Shown here: positions 14,589 through 22,277 of the stretch, in pieces
Layout: every line of letters starts with the position of its first letter
Numbering within the stretch: the first letter of the stretch is position 1
Assembly: GCA_045612665.1 (NCBI GenBank)
Contig: JAZKZO010000053.1
Location: forward strand, 1 to 27,192
Reading direction: 5' to 3'
DNA: 27,192 bases
From: RGIG2000 sp045612665
GTDB lineage: Bacteria > Bacillota > Clostridia > Oscillospirales > CAG-272
Notes under the pieces: model-generated
Told to the model about the DNA's origin: nothing
Seen by the model: only the letters and a program-made list of their open reading frames with translations
Databases searched by the model: none
Translations under genes and position numbers: made by a program

Positions 14589-16121
14589 TTATATTAGCAA
14601 GCTTTTAATGCCGTCGAGGCTACAGTTATCAAGGGAGTTTTGCGATGCGATTTTATCTTGTGGTACGTGATATTTCTTTGCCACGCTCCAAAGAGTGTCG
14701 CTTTCTTTTGGGAAATAGACTCTTACGCACGAGGCACTCTCGCTATATTCGGTATCGCGCTTGATTGATGCGGTATCAAGCACGCCCTCGCTTGATTTGT
14801 CAAAAATTTCGACACAGGGGTAAAGCTCTGCCACAAGATATAGCTTATCGTCGGCGTATCTTGCGCTGACAAGAGAAGCGTCGATATGGCAACGAAAGAT
14901 AGGACTTACGCACTCATTTTCAAGAGAAAGCTCATACTTAAAGGGGAGCTCGTGATTTTCGCAAAAATACTCAAAATCTCCGTTTTCCTTTGCCTCGCCC
15001 TTGCCCAAAACACTCGCACAAAGGCGACCGTAAACTATCGCGCGATTTCCCTTGACCTCGCATTTTTCACAGGTCGCATCGAGCAACGTGTCGATTATTT
15101 CAACAATATCCTTGCTTTTGCGCTTTACGCTATCGTTAAACGAAAGCATACCGTTTTGACATTTTATTGCACTATATACGTCAATTGATTTGTACGTTGC
15201 GTCCATACCGTGCTTTGTAGAATAGCAATCGGCACTCAACGTATTTTCATTATTTCTATATGCAAGCACGTCAATTTCACAGCTCAAGTCAAAGAAAAGC
15301 TCGCACGCGTCATCGGTCTCCTCACTCGAAATCGCAAGGCTTACGCATCTTATGTCAGCGCTCGTCATATCGGTAGGAAGCGCACTCTCAACGGCAATCT
15401 CCTCATAAATAGGAATGGACCTCGAAAGAGTAATTAACTCACCGTCGCTTTCGCAAATGCACTTTACGATAGCATTACCGCGACAGCAAACCCCACCGCT
15501 TGTCGCCTTAACCTCGTCAAGATACGAAATCGCATCACAAAGTACAGGGCGGAGCGATTTTTTCGACCCTGTGTCTAGCTTTTCGCTTATTTTGATGCCT
15601 TGAAGCGAGCCCGAGCACACCGAAAGCGTGCTTACGTTCTTCGTTAGTCTTTCGATAAAAAGCTCGTCTGCGCTTGACTTGCCCTCGATTTTCTCCTCGT
15701 AATCCTTTTCCTCGATTGCAAGAATTCGGCTTTTCAAGCGTGTTTTTACCGTTAGCTTTCTTGGTGCGCTGACTCTTGTAGTTACGTTGTCTGCTACCGT
15801 GTCAACTAAAACCGTGCCACCCTGACACTTAAGCGCGCTTGATGCCTCGTAGGTGCTTGACAGGGGAGTGGAGCATAGCTTGCCCTCGTCATCGGTGTAA
15901 ATTACGGAATATGTAACCGTTCCGCCAAAGTCAACTCTTGTTCCACCCTGTGTGTCGGACAAATACTTGCTTTCAGGCAAAACCTGCGCTCTTGTAACGA
16001 GAACTCGCCTTACCTCGCTTACGTAATCGGGCAATGTAAATTCCTCACTTACGTCGTGAGTTATAACGGTATCACAGGAAATTGCGCCAAGCATAGCCTT
16101 TTTTGCTTCCAAATTATTCAT
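14589..16121 (-). CDS. sipL: SipL-like spore-envelope protein (DUF3794/SPOCS plus LysM)
   Basis: The 510-residue protein has the layout of Clostridioides difficile SipL (about 520): several DUF3794 (SPOCS) modules followed by a C-terminal LysM. The N-terminal LPDYVSEVRRVLVTRAQVLP and the repeated VDFGGTVTYSVIY type strands mark DUF3794; LysM is at about 464-510 (VYFPKESDTLWSVAKKYHV). In C. difficile SipL binds the coat morphogen SpoIVA through LysM and is needed for coat encasement. No signal peptide is present, which fits synthesis in the mother cell. AAGGAGA precedes the ATG. The upstream region holds a sigma-E-like promoter. The domain call is strong; equivalence to SipL is likely but not proven, since DUF3794-LysM proteins can occur in several copies. 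Confidence 0.85.
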   Translation of the reverse strand: MNNLEAKKAMLGAISCDTVITHDVSEEFTLPDYVSEVRRVLVTRAQVLPESKYLSDTQGGTRVDFGGTVTYSVIYTDDEGKLCSTPLSSTYEASSALKCQGGTVLVDTVADNVTTRVSAPRKLTVKTRLKSRILAIEEKDYEEKIEGKSSADELFIERLTKNVSTLSVCSGSLQGIKISEKLDTGSKKSLRPVLCDAISYLDEVKATSGGVCCRGNAIVKCICESDGELITLSRSIPIYEEIAVESALPTDMTSADIRCVSLAISSEETDDACELFFDLSCEIDVLAYRNNENTLSADCYSTKHGMDATYKSIDVYSAIKCQNGMLSFNDSVKRKSKDIVEIIDTLLDATCEKCEVKGNRAIVYGRLCASVLGKGEAKENGDFEYFCENHELPFKYELSLENECVSPIFRCHIDASLVSARYADDKLYLVAELYPCVEIFDKSSEGVLDTASIKRDTEYSESASCVRVYFPKESDTLWSVAKKYHVPQDKIASQNSLDNCSLDGIKSLLI

Positions 16122-16152
16122 AAATATCTCCTTCGATTTTTAATCTCGTTAC

Positions 16153-16181
16153 ATTATATGAAATAAAAATGAGATTATTAC
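16153..16181 (-). promoter_or_regulatory. Possible sporulation sigma-E-type promoter for the SipL-like gene
   Basis: On the minus strand GTAATAAT (16181-16174), 13 bp and CATATAAT (16160-16153) resemble the ATA-type -35 and CATACAnT -10 of sigma-E promoters. There is no good TTGACA at the right distance from this -10. The call is tentative. Confidence 0.35.
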
Positions 16182-16210
16182 TTGACAAGCAATAAAAAGT
16201 GTGTTAAAAT
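16182..16210 (+). promoter_or_regulatory. Promoter of the serS T-box transcript
   Basis: TTGACA (16182-16187), 17 bp, then TGT-TAAAAT (-10 at 16205-16210). It touches the divergent element at 16174-16181. Confidence 0.85.
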
Positions 16211-16216
16211 CGAAGC

Positions 16217-16421
16217 GTAAAATGCGAAGACGGAAAAATAGCTGTATAGCGGTATGAACAAGAGATCGATGCTCCTGGCTGAAAGGTGTCGACGTATCCA
16301 CAGTGTTCCATTCCCGAGCATCATATGACGAATATGACGCCTGACCTCGTTATCGGTCGTGAGTTAAACATAAGGTGGTACCGTGCATTTGCACCCTTAA
16401 TTTTCAAGGGCGCATTTTTTT
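16217..16421 (+). promoter_or_regulatory. T-box riboswitch (tRNA-Ser sensing) of serS
   Basis: The conserved T-box sequence TGGTACCGTG is at 16376-16385, followed by a terminator stem TGCACCCTT (16390-16398) and AAGGGCGCA (16406-16414) with a T-run. Upstream lie typical stem I elements: GAAGACGGAAAAATAG (16226-16241), AAGAGA (16260-16265) and GGTG near 16284. GGAA (16232-16235) can pair with TTCC (16311-16314), which puts codon TCC (16307-16309, Ser) in the specifier position, followed by A. Uncharged tRNA-Ser(GGA) would stabilise the antiterminator and switch serS on. The element class is sure; the specifier position is inferred. Confidence 0.93.
16390..16421 (+). terminator. T-box regulated terminator
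   Basis: A nine-position stem with one A-C mismatch, a 7-nt loop and seven T residues. The 5' arm can instead pair with AAGGTG (16373-16377 region) in the antiterminator. Confidence 0.88.
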
Positions 16422-16453
16422 ATTTTGTAAAATTATCCATTTTGGAGGTTAAT

Positions 16454-17737
16454 ATGATTGATTTAAAATTTTTAAGAGAGAATCCTGACGTTGTAAAGCA
16501 AAACATCAAAAACAAGTTTCAGGACCACAAGCTCCCCTTGGTTGACGAGGTTATCGAGCTTGATAAGCAGTATCGCGATTTCAAGGGCGAGGCTGATAGA
16601 CTTCGTGGCGATAGAAACAAGCTTTCAAAGCAAATCGGTGCGCTTATGGCACAGGGCAAGCGCGACGAGGCAAACGATGTAAAGGCACAGGTTACGGCTG
16701 CCGCTAACCGTCTTGCAGAGCTCGAAAGGCTTGAAGAGGAATACGAGGCAAAAATCAAAAAGATTATGATGACTATTCCTAACATTATCGACCCAAGCGT
16801 TCCAATCGGACGCGACGATAGCGAAAACGTTGAGGTTCAAAAGTACGGTGAGCCTGTAACTCCCGATTTCCCAATCCCTTACCACACCGAGATTATGGAG
16901 GCGCTTGACGGCATCGACCTTGATAGCGCAAGAAAGGTTGCAGGAAACGGCTTTTACTACCTTATGGGCGATATCGCAAGACTTCACTCCGCTATTATCT
17001 CATACGCACGCGACTTTATGATTGAGCGTGGATTTACCTACTGCATTCCACCGTTTATGATTAGAAGCGAGGTTGTAACAGGCGTTATGTCCTTCGCTGA
17101 AATGGAAGCTATGATGTATAAAATAGAGGGCGAGGACCTTTACCTCATCGGTACAAGTGAGCACTCTATGATCGGTAAATTCATCGACACAATTCTCCCT
17201 GAGGAGAAGCTCCCACAAACTCTTACCTCATATTCACCTTGCTTCCGTAAGGAGAAGGGCGCACACGGTATCGAGGAGCGTGGAGTTTATAGAATTCACC
17301 AGTTCGAAAAGCAGGAAATGATCGTTGTTTGTAAGCCTGAGGAGAGCCCAATGTGGTTCGATAAGCTTTGGCAGAACACAGTTGACCTCTTCAGGACAAT
17401 GGATATCCCTGTAAGAACTCTCGAGTGTTGCTCGGGCGACCTTGCTGACCTTAAGGTTAAGAGCATTGACGTTGAGGCTTGGTCTCCAAGACAGCAAAAA
17501 TATTTCGAGGTTGGCTCTTGCTCCAACCTTGGCGACGCACAGGCTCGCAGACTTAAGATAAGAGTAAACGCAAAGGACGGCAAGTATTTCGCTCATACTC
17601 TTAACAATACCGTTGTTGCTCCACCTCGTATGCTTATTGCATTCCTTGAAAACAATATGAACGCAGACGGTAGCATCAATATTCCAACAGCTCTTCAGCC
17701 ATATATGGGCGGAAAGACCAAAATCGAAAAGAAGTAA
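16454..17737 (+). CDS. serS: Seryl-tRNA synthetase
   Basis: Charges tRNA-Ser with serine. I start at ATG 16454 (427 residues, MIDLKFLREN) because GGAGG (16444-16448) lies just before it; the frame is open upstream only across the T-box. The N-terminal 110 residues form the long coiled-coil arm that grips the tRNA variable arm (KQIGALMAQGKRDEA, AELERLEEEYEAK). Class II motifs follow: motif 2 CFRKEKGAHG...RIHQFEKQEM and motif 3 near the C-terminus. The motif 2 loop reads KGAHGIEERG instead of the common AGSAGRDTRG, and SGDLADLKVKSIDVEAWSP follows, so this is a less common SerRS variant. Length is normal. Confidence 0.98.
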   Translation: MIDLKFLRENPDVVKQNIKNKFQDHKLPLVDEVIELDKQYRDFKGEADRLRGDRNKLSKQIGALMAQGKRDEANDVKAQVTAAANRLAELERLEEEYEAKIKKIMMTIPNIIDPSVPIGRDDSENVEVQKYGEPVTPDFPIPYHTEIMEALDGIDLDSARKVAGNGFYYLMGDIARLHSAIISYARDFMIERGFTYCIPPFMIRSEVVTGVMSFAEMEAMMYKIEGEDLYLIGTSEHSMIGKFIDTILPEEKLPQTLTSYSPCFRKEKGAHGIEERGVYRIHQFEKQEMIVVCKPEESPMWFDKLWQNTVDLFRTMDIPVRTLECCSGDLADLKVKSIDVEAWSPRQQKYFEVGSCSNLGDAQARRLKIRVNAKDGKYFAHTLNNTVVAPPRMLIAFLENNMNADGSINIPTALQPYMGGKTKIEKK

Positions 17738-17741
17738 TAAG

Positions 17742-17770
17742 ATAGCCGAGGGAAATCCTCGGCTATTCTA
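17742..17770 (+). terminator. Terminator of serS
   Basis: ATAGCCGAGG (17742-17751) and CCTCGGCTAT (17757-17766) form a perfect 10-bp stem with loop GAAAT. The T tract is weak (TCTATT). Confidence 0.75.
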
Positions 17771-17799
17771 TTGACATATTTTATGAAAAATGATAAAAT
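17771..17799 (+). promoter_or_regulatory. Promoter of the phosphoribosyltransferase gene
   Basis: TTGACA (17771-17776), 17 bp, then TGA-TAAAAT (-10 at 17794-17799). It starts directly after the serS terminator. Confidence 0.85.
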
Positions 17800-17843
17800 A
17801 TAAATGTAGTAGTAAATAATTCTTTCTAAAGAGAGGTACAAAT

Positions 17844-18401
17844 ATGAACTTTCATAATATGAAAATTGCAGGTGTTGACTGCGCGCTTCCGATTTGCAAG
17901 GTAACCGATGATCTTTACATAGCAGGATTTGTAATCTTCGGTAATCCCGAGCTTACAACCGCGTGTGCTAAGGCTCTTCTTGAAAAGGCTCCTGAGTATG
18001 ATTATATGATCACAGCTGAGGCGAAGGGAATTCCGCTCATTCACGAGATGGCAAGACTTCAAAACAATCAAAAATATATGCTCGCAAGAAAGGGTCCAAA
18101 GCTCTATATGACTGATATCCTTTCGGTGTCGGTTCGCTCAATTACAACCGCGAAGGAGCAAAAGCTTTTCCTTGACGGTGCTGATGCAAAGCTTATGAAC
18201 GGAAAGAGAATTCTTATCGTTGACGACGTTATCTCAACAGGCGAATCACTTCGCGCAATTGAGGAGCTTGTAAGACAGGCAGGCGGAGAGGTTGTTGGTA
18301 AGATGGCAATCCTCGCTGAGGGCGATGCAATCAGCCGTCCTGATATTACCTATCTTGAGGAGCTTCCACTTTTTAGCGACGAAAACGGAACAATCAAATA
18401 A
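17844..18401 (+). CDS. Phosphoribosyltransferase family protein (purine type)
   Basis: The 185-residue protein has the PRPP-binding motif ILIVDDVISTGES at 123-135 and the pyrophosphate loop AEAKGIPL at 58-65. The overall order resembles adenine and xanthine phosphoribosyltransferases, which join a free purine base to PRPP in salvage. The hood region is not distinctive enough to choose the base, and some such proteins are annotated only as family members. AGAGAGGT precedes the ATG. It has its own promoter and a terminator shared with the convergent glycosidase gene. I see no purine riboswitch in the short leader. Confidence 0.85.
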   Translation: MNFHNMKIAGVDCALPICKVTDDLYIAGFVIFGNPELTTACAKALLEKAPEYDYMITAEAKGIPLIHEMARLQNNQKYMLARKGPKLYMTDILSVSVRSITTAKEQKLFLDGADAKLMNGKRILIVDDVISTGESLRAIEELVRQAGGEVVGKMAILAEGDAISRPDITYLEELPLFSDENGTIK

Positions 18402-18407
18402 AAAACG

Positions 18408-18435
18408 AATCCCGACCTTGACGGTCGGGATTTTT
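18408..18435 (+). terminator. Bidirectional terminator between the phosphoribosyltransferase and GH127 genes
   Basis: AATCCCGACC (18408-18417) pairs with GGTCGGGATT (18423-18432) around TTGAC, followed by T residues; A residues precede it, so it can serve both convergent genes. Confidence 0.9.
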
Positions 18436-18437
18436 AT

Positions 18438-20246
18438 TTATTTCACAAAGTGCCAAACCTGCATTTCGGCCTCGCCCCTGTTTGCAAAGGCAAAGTACGG
18501 AATAAGCGTTGCCGAGGTCTTGTAGAAATCAATGAAGTCGTCAGTCTTTCTGTAATAAAGCTTGTCGGTTTCTCTGCGCCTGTATGCGTCAATTGTGAGT
18601 GTTGGCACGCCAAGCTCCTCGTTATATCCGAGAGTGAAGTCAGCGCCCTCGTCAAGGTGAAGGTCGCGAAGCATTTTGCCGTTGTCGCAGCTCTCCATAC
18701 AGTAAACGAGAGGTCCGTTTTGTACGGCGTATTTGCCACAGTCAAAGGCAACCCTTGGATTAGCACCGACAAAGAATGGCTTCATCTCAAAATCAATTAC
18801 GATAGGCTCGTTTGCCTTGACATCGAAGAATGCGTAGCCCTTTATTGTTTCGCCCTCATAGGAGTTACACCAATCGGGAATTCTTATCGCAAGACGCACG
18901 TCGCTATCAGTGCAAATCTCGATTTTACCGTCATACGGATAGTCGGTTTTTTGAGTGATTTTGACGTCCTTGCCACCAATGCTCACTGTGCCTTCGCTAT
19001 GCATAAATTGATGCACGTAAACCGTGTTATCGTCGCAGGTGTAAAGGAAATTTGCGATGCTCGGGATAAATCTTACGATATTAGGCGGACAGCACGAGCA
19101 CCAAAATACCTCTTGTCTTTGCGTTATAGGAAGCCACATGGAATTGTCCCTTGTGCTTGAATCTCGCTTGTGCAAATCGGGCATTATTTCAAGTGGATTT
19201 GTATAGAAATACGATTTTCCATCAAGAGAAATCGAGGACAAAAAGCCGTTATAAATCGCCCTTTCAACAACGTTTGCATATTTTGAATCGTTGTCTAGAA
19301 GAAGCATTCTATGTGCGAACAAGGCAAGTCCGAGTGCCGCACAGCTTTCCGTATATGAAACAAGGTTAGGTAGGTCATAAGGAGCTGTAAACGCCTCGCC
19401 AAGGTGAGATGAGCCAATGCCACCGGTTATGTACATTTTGTGCTCGGCAATATCGTCAAAAAGCTTCTCGCAAGCCTCTTTTAGCGATACATCACCGTAT
19501 TTTCTTGCAATGTCAGCCATAGCACAGTAGAGATAAACGGCTCTTACTGCGTGTCCCTCAGCGGTGAATTGCTCTCTTACAGGCTTGTGCGATTGATTGT
19601 AAATATTGCCTGCCCAATCGTAGCCCTGCTCCTTGTTCACACCACGCTCATCAACGAAGAATTTCGCAAGCTCAAGGTAACGCTTTTCGCCTGTACAATC
19701 GTAAAGGCGCACAAGCGCGAGCTCGATTTCCTCGTGTCCGGGAGTTATAAAATCGGTGTCCTTGTCTATTACAAATCGCTTTTCAATATAGTCGGCATAG
19801 TCGCACATAAGGTCAAGAAGCTCGCGCTTGCCGGTAGCCTCGTAGTAGGCAACTGCGGCTTCCATTAAGTGTCCTGCACAGTAAAGCTCGTGATGGTCAC
19901 GGATTTTAAAGCGATTTTCAGGCTCTATAATTTGGTGGAAAATGTTAAAATACCCACACTCGTCGCGATTTTTTGCAATTTCCGCAACAAGCTCGTCAAC
20001 GATTGCCTCAAGCTCTGGCTCTCTCTTTTCGTGAGTTAGATACGCTACGCCCTCAATCCATTTCGCAACGTCGCTGTCCCAAAAGAAATGAGGATTTACC
20101 GACTTGTCAAATTTAAATGCGTCAAAGCGACCTGTTTCCTTAAATCTGTCGTAAACGGCATTAACGGCAACGTCGCGCACAAGATTTTGCTTTTGCGCCC
20201 AAAATCCACCGTTTATTTTTGTTCTTGAAAAATCAATTTGCTTCAT
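18438..20246 (-). CDS. Glycoside hydrolase family 127 protein (beta-L-arabinofuranosidase-like)
   Basis: The 602-residue protein matches GH127 (formerly DUF1680), an (alpha/alpha)6 barrel whose known member HypBA1 removes beta-L-arabinofuranose from plant glycans using a zinc-bound cysteine nucleophile. The key residues are visible: the acid/base Glu in HLGEAF, exactly 16 residues before the Glu of YTESCAA; the E-x-C zinc pair in that motif; and the adjacent cysteines of CSCCPPN. This matches Glu322, Glu338, Cys340, Cys417 and Cys418 of HypBA1. No signal peptide is present, so it should act in the cytoplasm on imported sugars. AAGGAGA precedes the ATG. No sugar transporter is adjacent. Confidence 0.92.
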   Translation of the reverse strand: MKQIDFSRTKINGGFWAQKQNLVRDVAVNAVYDRFKETGRFDAFKFDKSVNPHFFWDSDVAKWIEGVAYLTHEKREPELEAIVDELVAEIAKNRDECGYFNIFHQIIEPENRFKIRDHHELYCAGHLMEAAVAYYEATGKRELLDLMCDYADYIEKRFVIDKDTDFITPGHEEIELALVRLYDCTGEKRYLELAKFFVDERGVNKEQGYDWAGNIYNQSHKPVREQFTAEGHAVRAVYLYCAMADIARKYGDVSLKEACEKLFDDIAEHKMYITGGIGSSHLGEAFTAPYDLPNLVSYTESCAALGLALFAHRMLLLDNDSKYANVVERAIYNGFLSSISLDGKSYFYTNPLEIMPDLHKRDSSTRDNSMWLPITQRQEVFWCSCCPPNIVRFIPSIANFLYTCDDNTVYVHQFMHSEGTVSIGGKDVKITQKTDYPYDGKIEICTDSDVRLAIRIPDWCNSYEGETIKGYAFFDVKANEPIVIDFEMKPFFVGANPRVAFDCGKYAVQNGPLVYCMESCDNGKMLRDLHLDEGADFTLGYNEELGVPTLTIDAYRRRETDKLYYRKTDDFIDFYKTSATLIPYFAFANRGEAEMQVWHFVK

Positions 20247-20273
20247 AAGAATCTCCTTAAAGGTGTTAATCTT

Positions 20274-20302
20274 ATTTTAGTATAAATATAGAAAAAAGTC
20301 AA
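20274..20302 (-). promoter_or_regulatory. Promoter of the GH127 gene
   Basis: On the minus strand TTGACT (20302-20297), 17 bp and TAAAAT (20279-20274). No TGn extension is present. Confidence 0.75.
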
Positions 20303-20303
20303 T

Positions 20304-20331
20304 AAAAAAAGCCGTAAAAACGGCTTTTTTA
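20304..20331 (-). terminator. Terminator of the symporter gene
   Basis: GCCG (20311-20314) and CGGC (20321-20324), extended by A-T pairs, with a 6-nt loop. It lies directly after the symporter stop and just before the GH127 promoter on the minus strand. Confidence 0.8.
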
Positions 20332-21729
20332 TTATTTCCAATAATCAACCTCGTGAGGCAAGTCAATGTCTGATGCCTTGAAGGTGTCGGGCAAGCCCGA
20401 TTTTCTCTTGTAATTATAATCCTTCAATGCACGAAGCGCATATTTTGAAAGATAGAAGATAACGGGCATATTGATTAGCGCCATAAGTCCCATTGTGATA
20501 TCGGCAATGCCCCAAAGCAAGCCTGCATCAAGTCCTGCACCGAGAAGAATGATAAGCGATGCTACAATGTAGTAAACGTACTTGAAGGTCTTGCTTGGCT
20601 CTTTACCTAAAATGTGGAACCACGCCTTGTCAACATAGTAAAGGTTGCCGAGCAAGGTTGTAAAAGCAAAGAGAATCATAGCTACGGTTATAAAGATAGG
20701 ACCGAATGAACCAAGAGTTGCCTTGAGAGCCATTTGAACATAAGGCGCACCTGAGATGCTCTCGCTTGGCTCAATTCCCGAGCACATACACATAAATGCA
20801 GTTGCGGAGCAAACGAGGATTGTATCAATAAATACTGAAAGCACCTGTACAAGTCCTTGCTTTGCGGGATGGCTTATGTCAGCTGATGCCGATGCATTAG
20901 GCGCGCTACCAACACCCGCCTCGTTAGAGAATAAACCTCTCTTGATTCCGTACATAACGCACGAGCCACCAAATCCGCCGAATATAGCCTCAAAATTGAA
21001 TGCCTCGGTGAAGATTTTTCCGAAAACAGAGGGGAGAGTGGTTATATTTAGGCAAATTATGATAAGAGCAACGAGAATGTAAGCTATGCCCATAAAAGGA
21101 ACGAGCACGCTTGTAACCTTTTCAATTCTTGAACCGCCACCGAATAGGCAATAGCCAACCAAAAGCGCAAGCACAAGACCGATTATCCAAGGTGTTGCGT
21201 TTTCATTATAGAAGCCGTAGGTCGAGAAGGTTGACTGAAGATTGTAGGATGCGAGCATATTAAAGCCGAATCCGTAGGTTAAAATCAAAAGAATAGAGAA
21301 TACTATTGCAAGAGGACGGCACTTAAGCGCGCTTTCTATGTAGTATGCAGGACCGCCGTAGCTTCCGTCGATACCCTTTCTTTTGTAAATTTGTGCGAGT
21401 GTGCTTTCAATAAATGCAGATGCACCGCCGATAAGAGCGATTACCCACATCCAAAAAACTGAGCCGAAGCCACCAAGACAAAGAGCCGTCGAAACACCGA
21501 TAATGTTACCTGTTCCAACGCGTGATGCGGTTGAAACCATGAGCGCCTTGAAGGATGAAATGCCCTTTTTGTCGCTTGGCTTTTCCATTACAACCTTGAA
21601 TTGTGTCGGCAAGGTTCTAAACTGAACTGCCTTGGAGCGAATAGTGAAGTAGATGCCACCTAGAACTAATATGATGATAAGAGCATAGCTGTAAAGGGCA
21701 TCGTTTATGAGGTTTATGATTTTCTCCAT
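20332..21729 (-). CDS. Alanine/glycine:cation symporter family protein
   Basis: The 465-residue polytopic membrane protein matches the AGCS family, which takes up alanine or glycine with Na+ or H+. Family landmarks include STASRVGTGNIIGVSTAL near residue 70, GGPAYYIE, the FSNEAGVGSAPNASASA block and a C-terminal helix series with LLWGIADITMGLMALIN. About eleven hydrophobic segments can be counted. AAGGAGT precedes the ATG. It is monocistronic, with its own extended -10 promoter and terminator. The substrate (alanine, glycine or both) is not resolved by sequence. Confidence 0.95.
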   Translation of the reverse strand: MEKIINLINDALYSYALIIILVLGGIYFTIRSKAVQFRTLPTQFKVVMEKPSDKKGISSFKALMVSTASRVGTGNIIGVSTALCLGGFGSVFWMWVIALIGGASAFIESTLAQIYKRKGIDGSYGGPAYYIESALKCRPLAIVFSILLILTYGFGFNMLASYNLQSTFSTYGFYNENATPWIIGLVLALLVGYCLFGGGSRIEKVTSVLVPFMGIAYILVALIIICLNITTLPSVFGKIFTEAFNFEAIFGGFGGSCVMYGIKRGLFSNEAGVGSAPNASASADISHPAKQGLVQVLSVFIDTILVCSATAFMCMCSGIEPSESISGAPYVQMALKATLGSFGPIFITVAMILFAFTTLLGNLYYVDKAWFHILGKEPSKTFKYVYYIVASLIILLGAGLDAGLLWGIADITMGLMALINMPVIFYLSKYALRALKDYNYKRKSGLPDTFKASDIDLPHEVDYWK

Positions 21730-21758
21730 AAATACTCCTTAAAAAATTAGTCCTCATA

Positions 21759-21787
21759 ATTTTATCATATAAGGGCTAAAAAGTCAA
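21759..21787 (-). promoter_or_regulatory. Promoter of the symporter gene
   Basis: On the minus strand TTGACT (21787-21782), 17 bp ending in TGA, then TAAAAT (21764-21759): an extended -10. Confidence 0.8.
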
Positions 21788-21821
21788 TAAAAAATAATTT
21801 TGCAAAATTTCAAATAAAATA

Positions 21822-21850
21822 TTGACAAGGCAGGTATCTTGTGCTATAAT
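21822..21850 (+). promoter_or_regulatory. Strong promoter of tRNA-Gln
   Basis: TTGACA (21822-21827), 17 bp ending in TGC, then TATAAT (21845-21850). Both hexamers are consensus, as expected for a stable RNA. Confidence 0.92.
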
Positions 21851-21894
21851 AACCACGCATTAGAAAATATTGTCAGAGAATAAATGCAAGCGAT

Positions 21895-21968
21895 AGCGGA
21901 ATTGTGTAAAGGTAGCACAGCAGACTCTGACTCTGTATGTCTGGGTTCGAATCCTAGTTCCGCTGCCA
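21895..21968 (+). tRNA. tRNA-Gln (anticodon CUG), CCA encoded
   Basis: A full cloverleaf of 74 nt: acceptor AGCGGAA (21895-21901) with TTCCGCT (21958-21964), D arm GTGT/GCAC, anticodon arm GCAGA-CTCTGAC-TCTGT with CTG at positions 34-36, a 4-nt variable loop, T arm CTGGG-TTCGAAT-CCTAG, discriminator G and encoded CCA. The CUG anticodon reads CAG codons for glutamine. A UUG tRNA-Gln must exist elsewhere to read CAA. Confidence 0.95.
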
Positions 21969-21976
21969 AATAAATG

Positions 21977-22004
21977 CAGACCATCACACGATGGTCTGTT
22001 TTTA
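21977..22004 (+). terminator. Terminator of tRNA-Gln
   Basis: CAGACCATC (21977-21985) pairs with GATGGTCTG (21990-21998) around ACAC, followed by five T residues. Confidence 0.9.
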
Positions 22005-22010
22005 TTTCTT

Positions 22011-22182
22011 TGACATCGAAACTGTGTTCGAACCCGGTTTTTCGTTTGCTCCCAAACGAAAATTGGGTGCGCTCTTTTTCGAGAAAGCCGTTGTCAGCTT
22101 TGGGGGTTCGCGGATTGCTAGCATAAGGCTCGAGAAAAAGCCTCGCATAGCGAGAATCCTAGCTCTGCAATTTCAATTTGAC
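22011..22182 (+). other. Structured non-coding stretch after tRNA-Gln
   Basis: No convincing gene. Several hairpins follow one another: ACCC (22032-22035) and GGGT (22065-22068) enclosing TTTTCGTTTG/CAAACGAAAA (22039-22048/22053-22062); AAAGC/GCTTT (22084-22088/22097-22101); and GCTAG (22117-22121) with CTAGC (22159-22163) enclosing two hairpins, AGGCT/AGCCT and CTCGC/GCGAG. The stretch contains GTTCGAAC and GAATCCTAG, both like tRNA T-arm pieces. It could be a dispersed tRNA-associated repeat or a decayed RNA gene. Confidence 0.45.
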
Positions 22183-22210
22183 AAAGCACCATTGCCAAGG
22201 TGCTTTTTCT
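22183..22210 (+). terminator. Second terminator downstream of tRNA-Gln
   Basis: AAAGCACC (22183-22190) pairs with GGTGCTTT (22199-22206) around an 8-nt loop, with T residues following. It closes the structured stretch before the next promoter. Confidence 0.8.
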
Positions 22211-22215
22211 TTTTA

Positions 22216-22244
22216 TTGATTTTTTTACCTTGATATGTTATACT
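22216..22244 (+). promoter_or_regulatory. Promoter of the SDR-EFR1 pair
   Basis: TTGATT (22216-22221), 17 bp ending in TGT, then TATACT (22239-22244). Confidence 0.7.
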
Positions 22245-22277
22245 TAAATCAGTTATTTATCATTTTGAGGAGAGAAT

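Noticed and set aside
16286..16453. N-terminal extension of seryl-tRNA synthetase
   Set aside because: The open frame crosses the T-box and its terminator; the start at 16454 has its own ribosome site and the normal SerRS beginning.
18450..19160. 236-codon plus-strand frame opposite the GH127 gene
   Set aside because: It lies wholly antisense to a gene with all catalytic residues intact, has no ribosome site, and looks like a shadow frame.
22117..22182. A second tRNA gene after tRNA-Gln
   Set aside because: Some T-arm-like words occur, but no 7-bp acceptor stem, D arm or anticodon arm can be assembled.
21991..22233. 80-codon plus-strand frame after tRNA-Gln
   Set aside because: It has no ribosome site, runs through two terminators and the structured repeats, and its composition is that of the hairpins.
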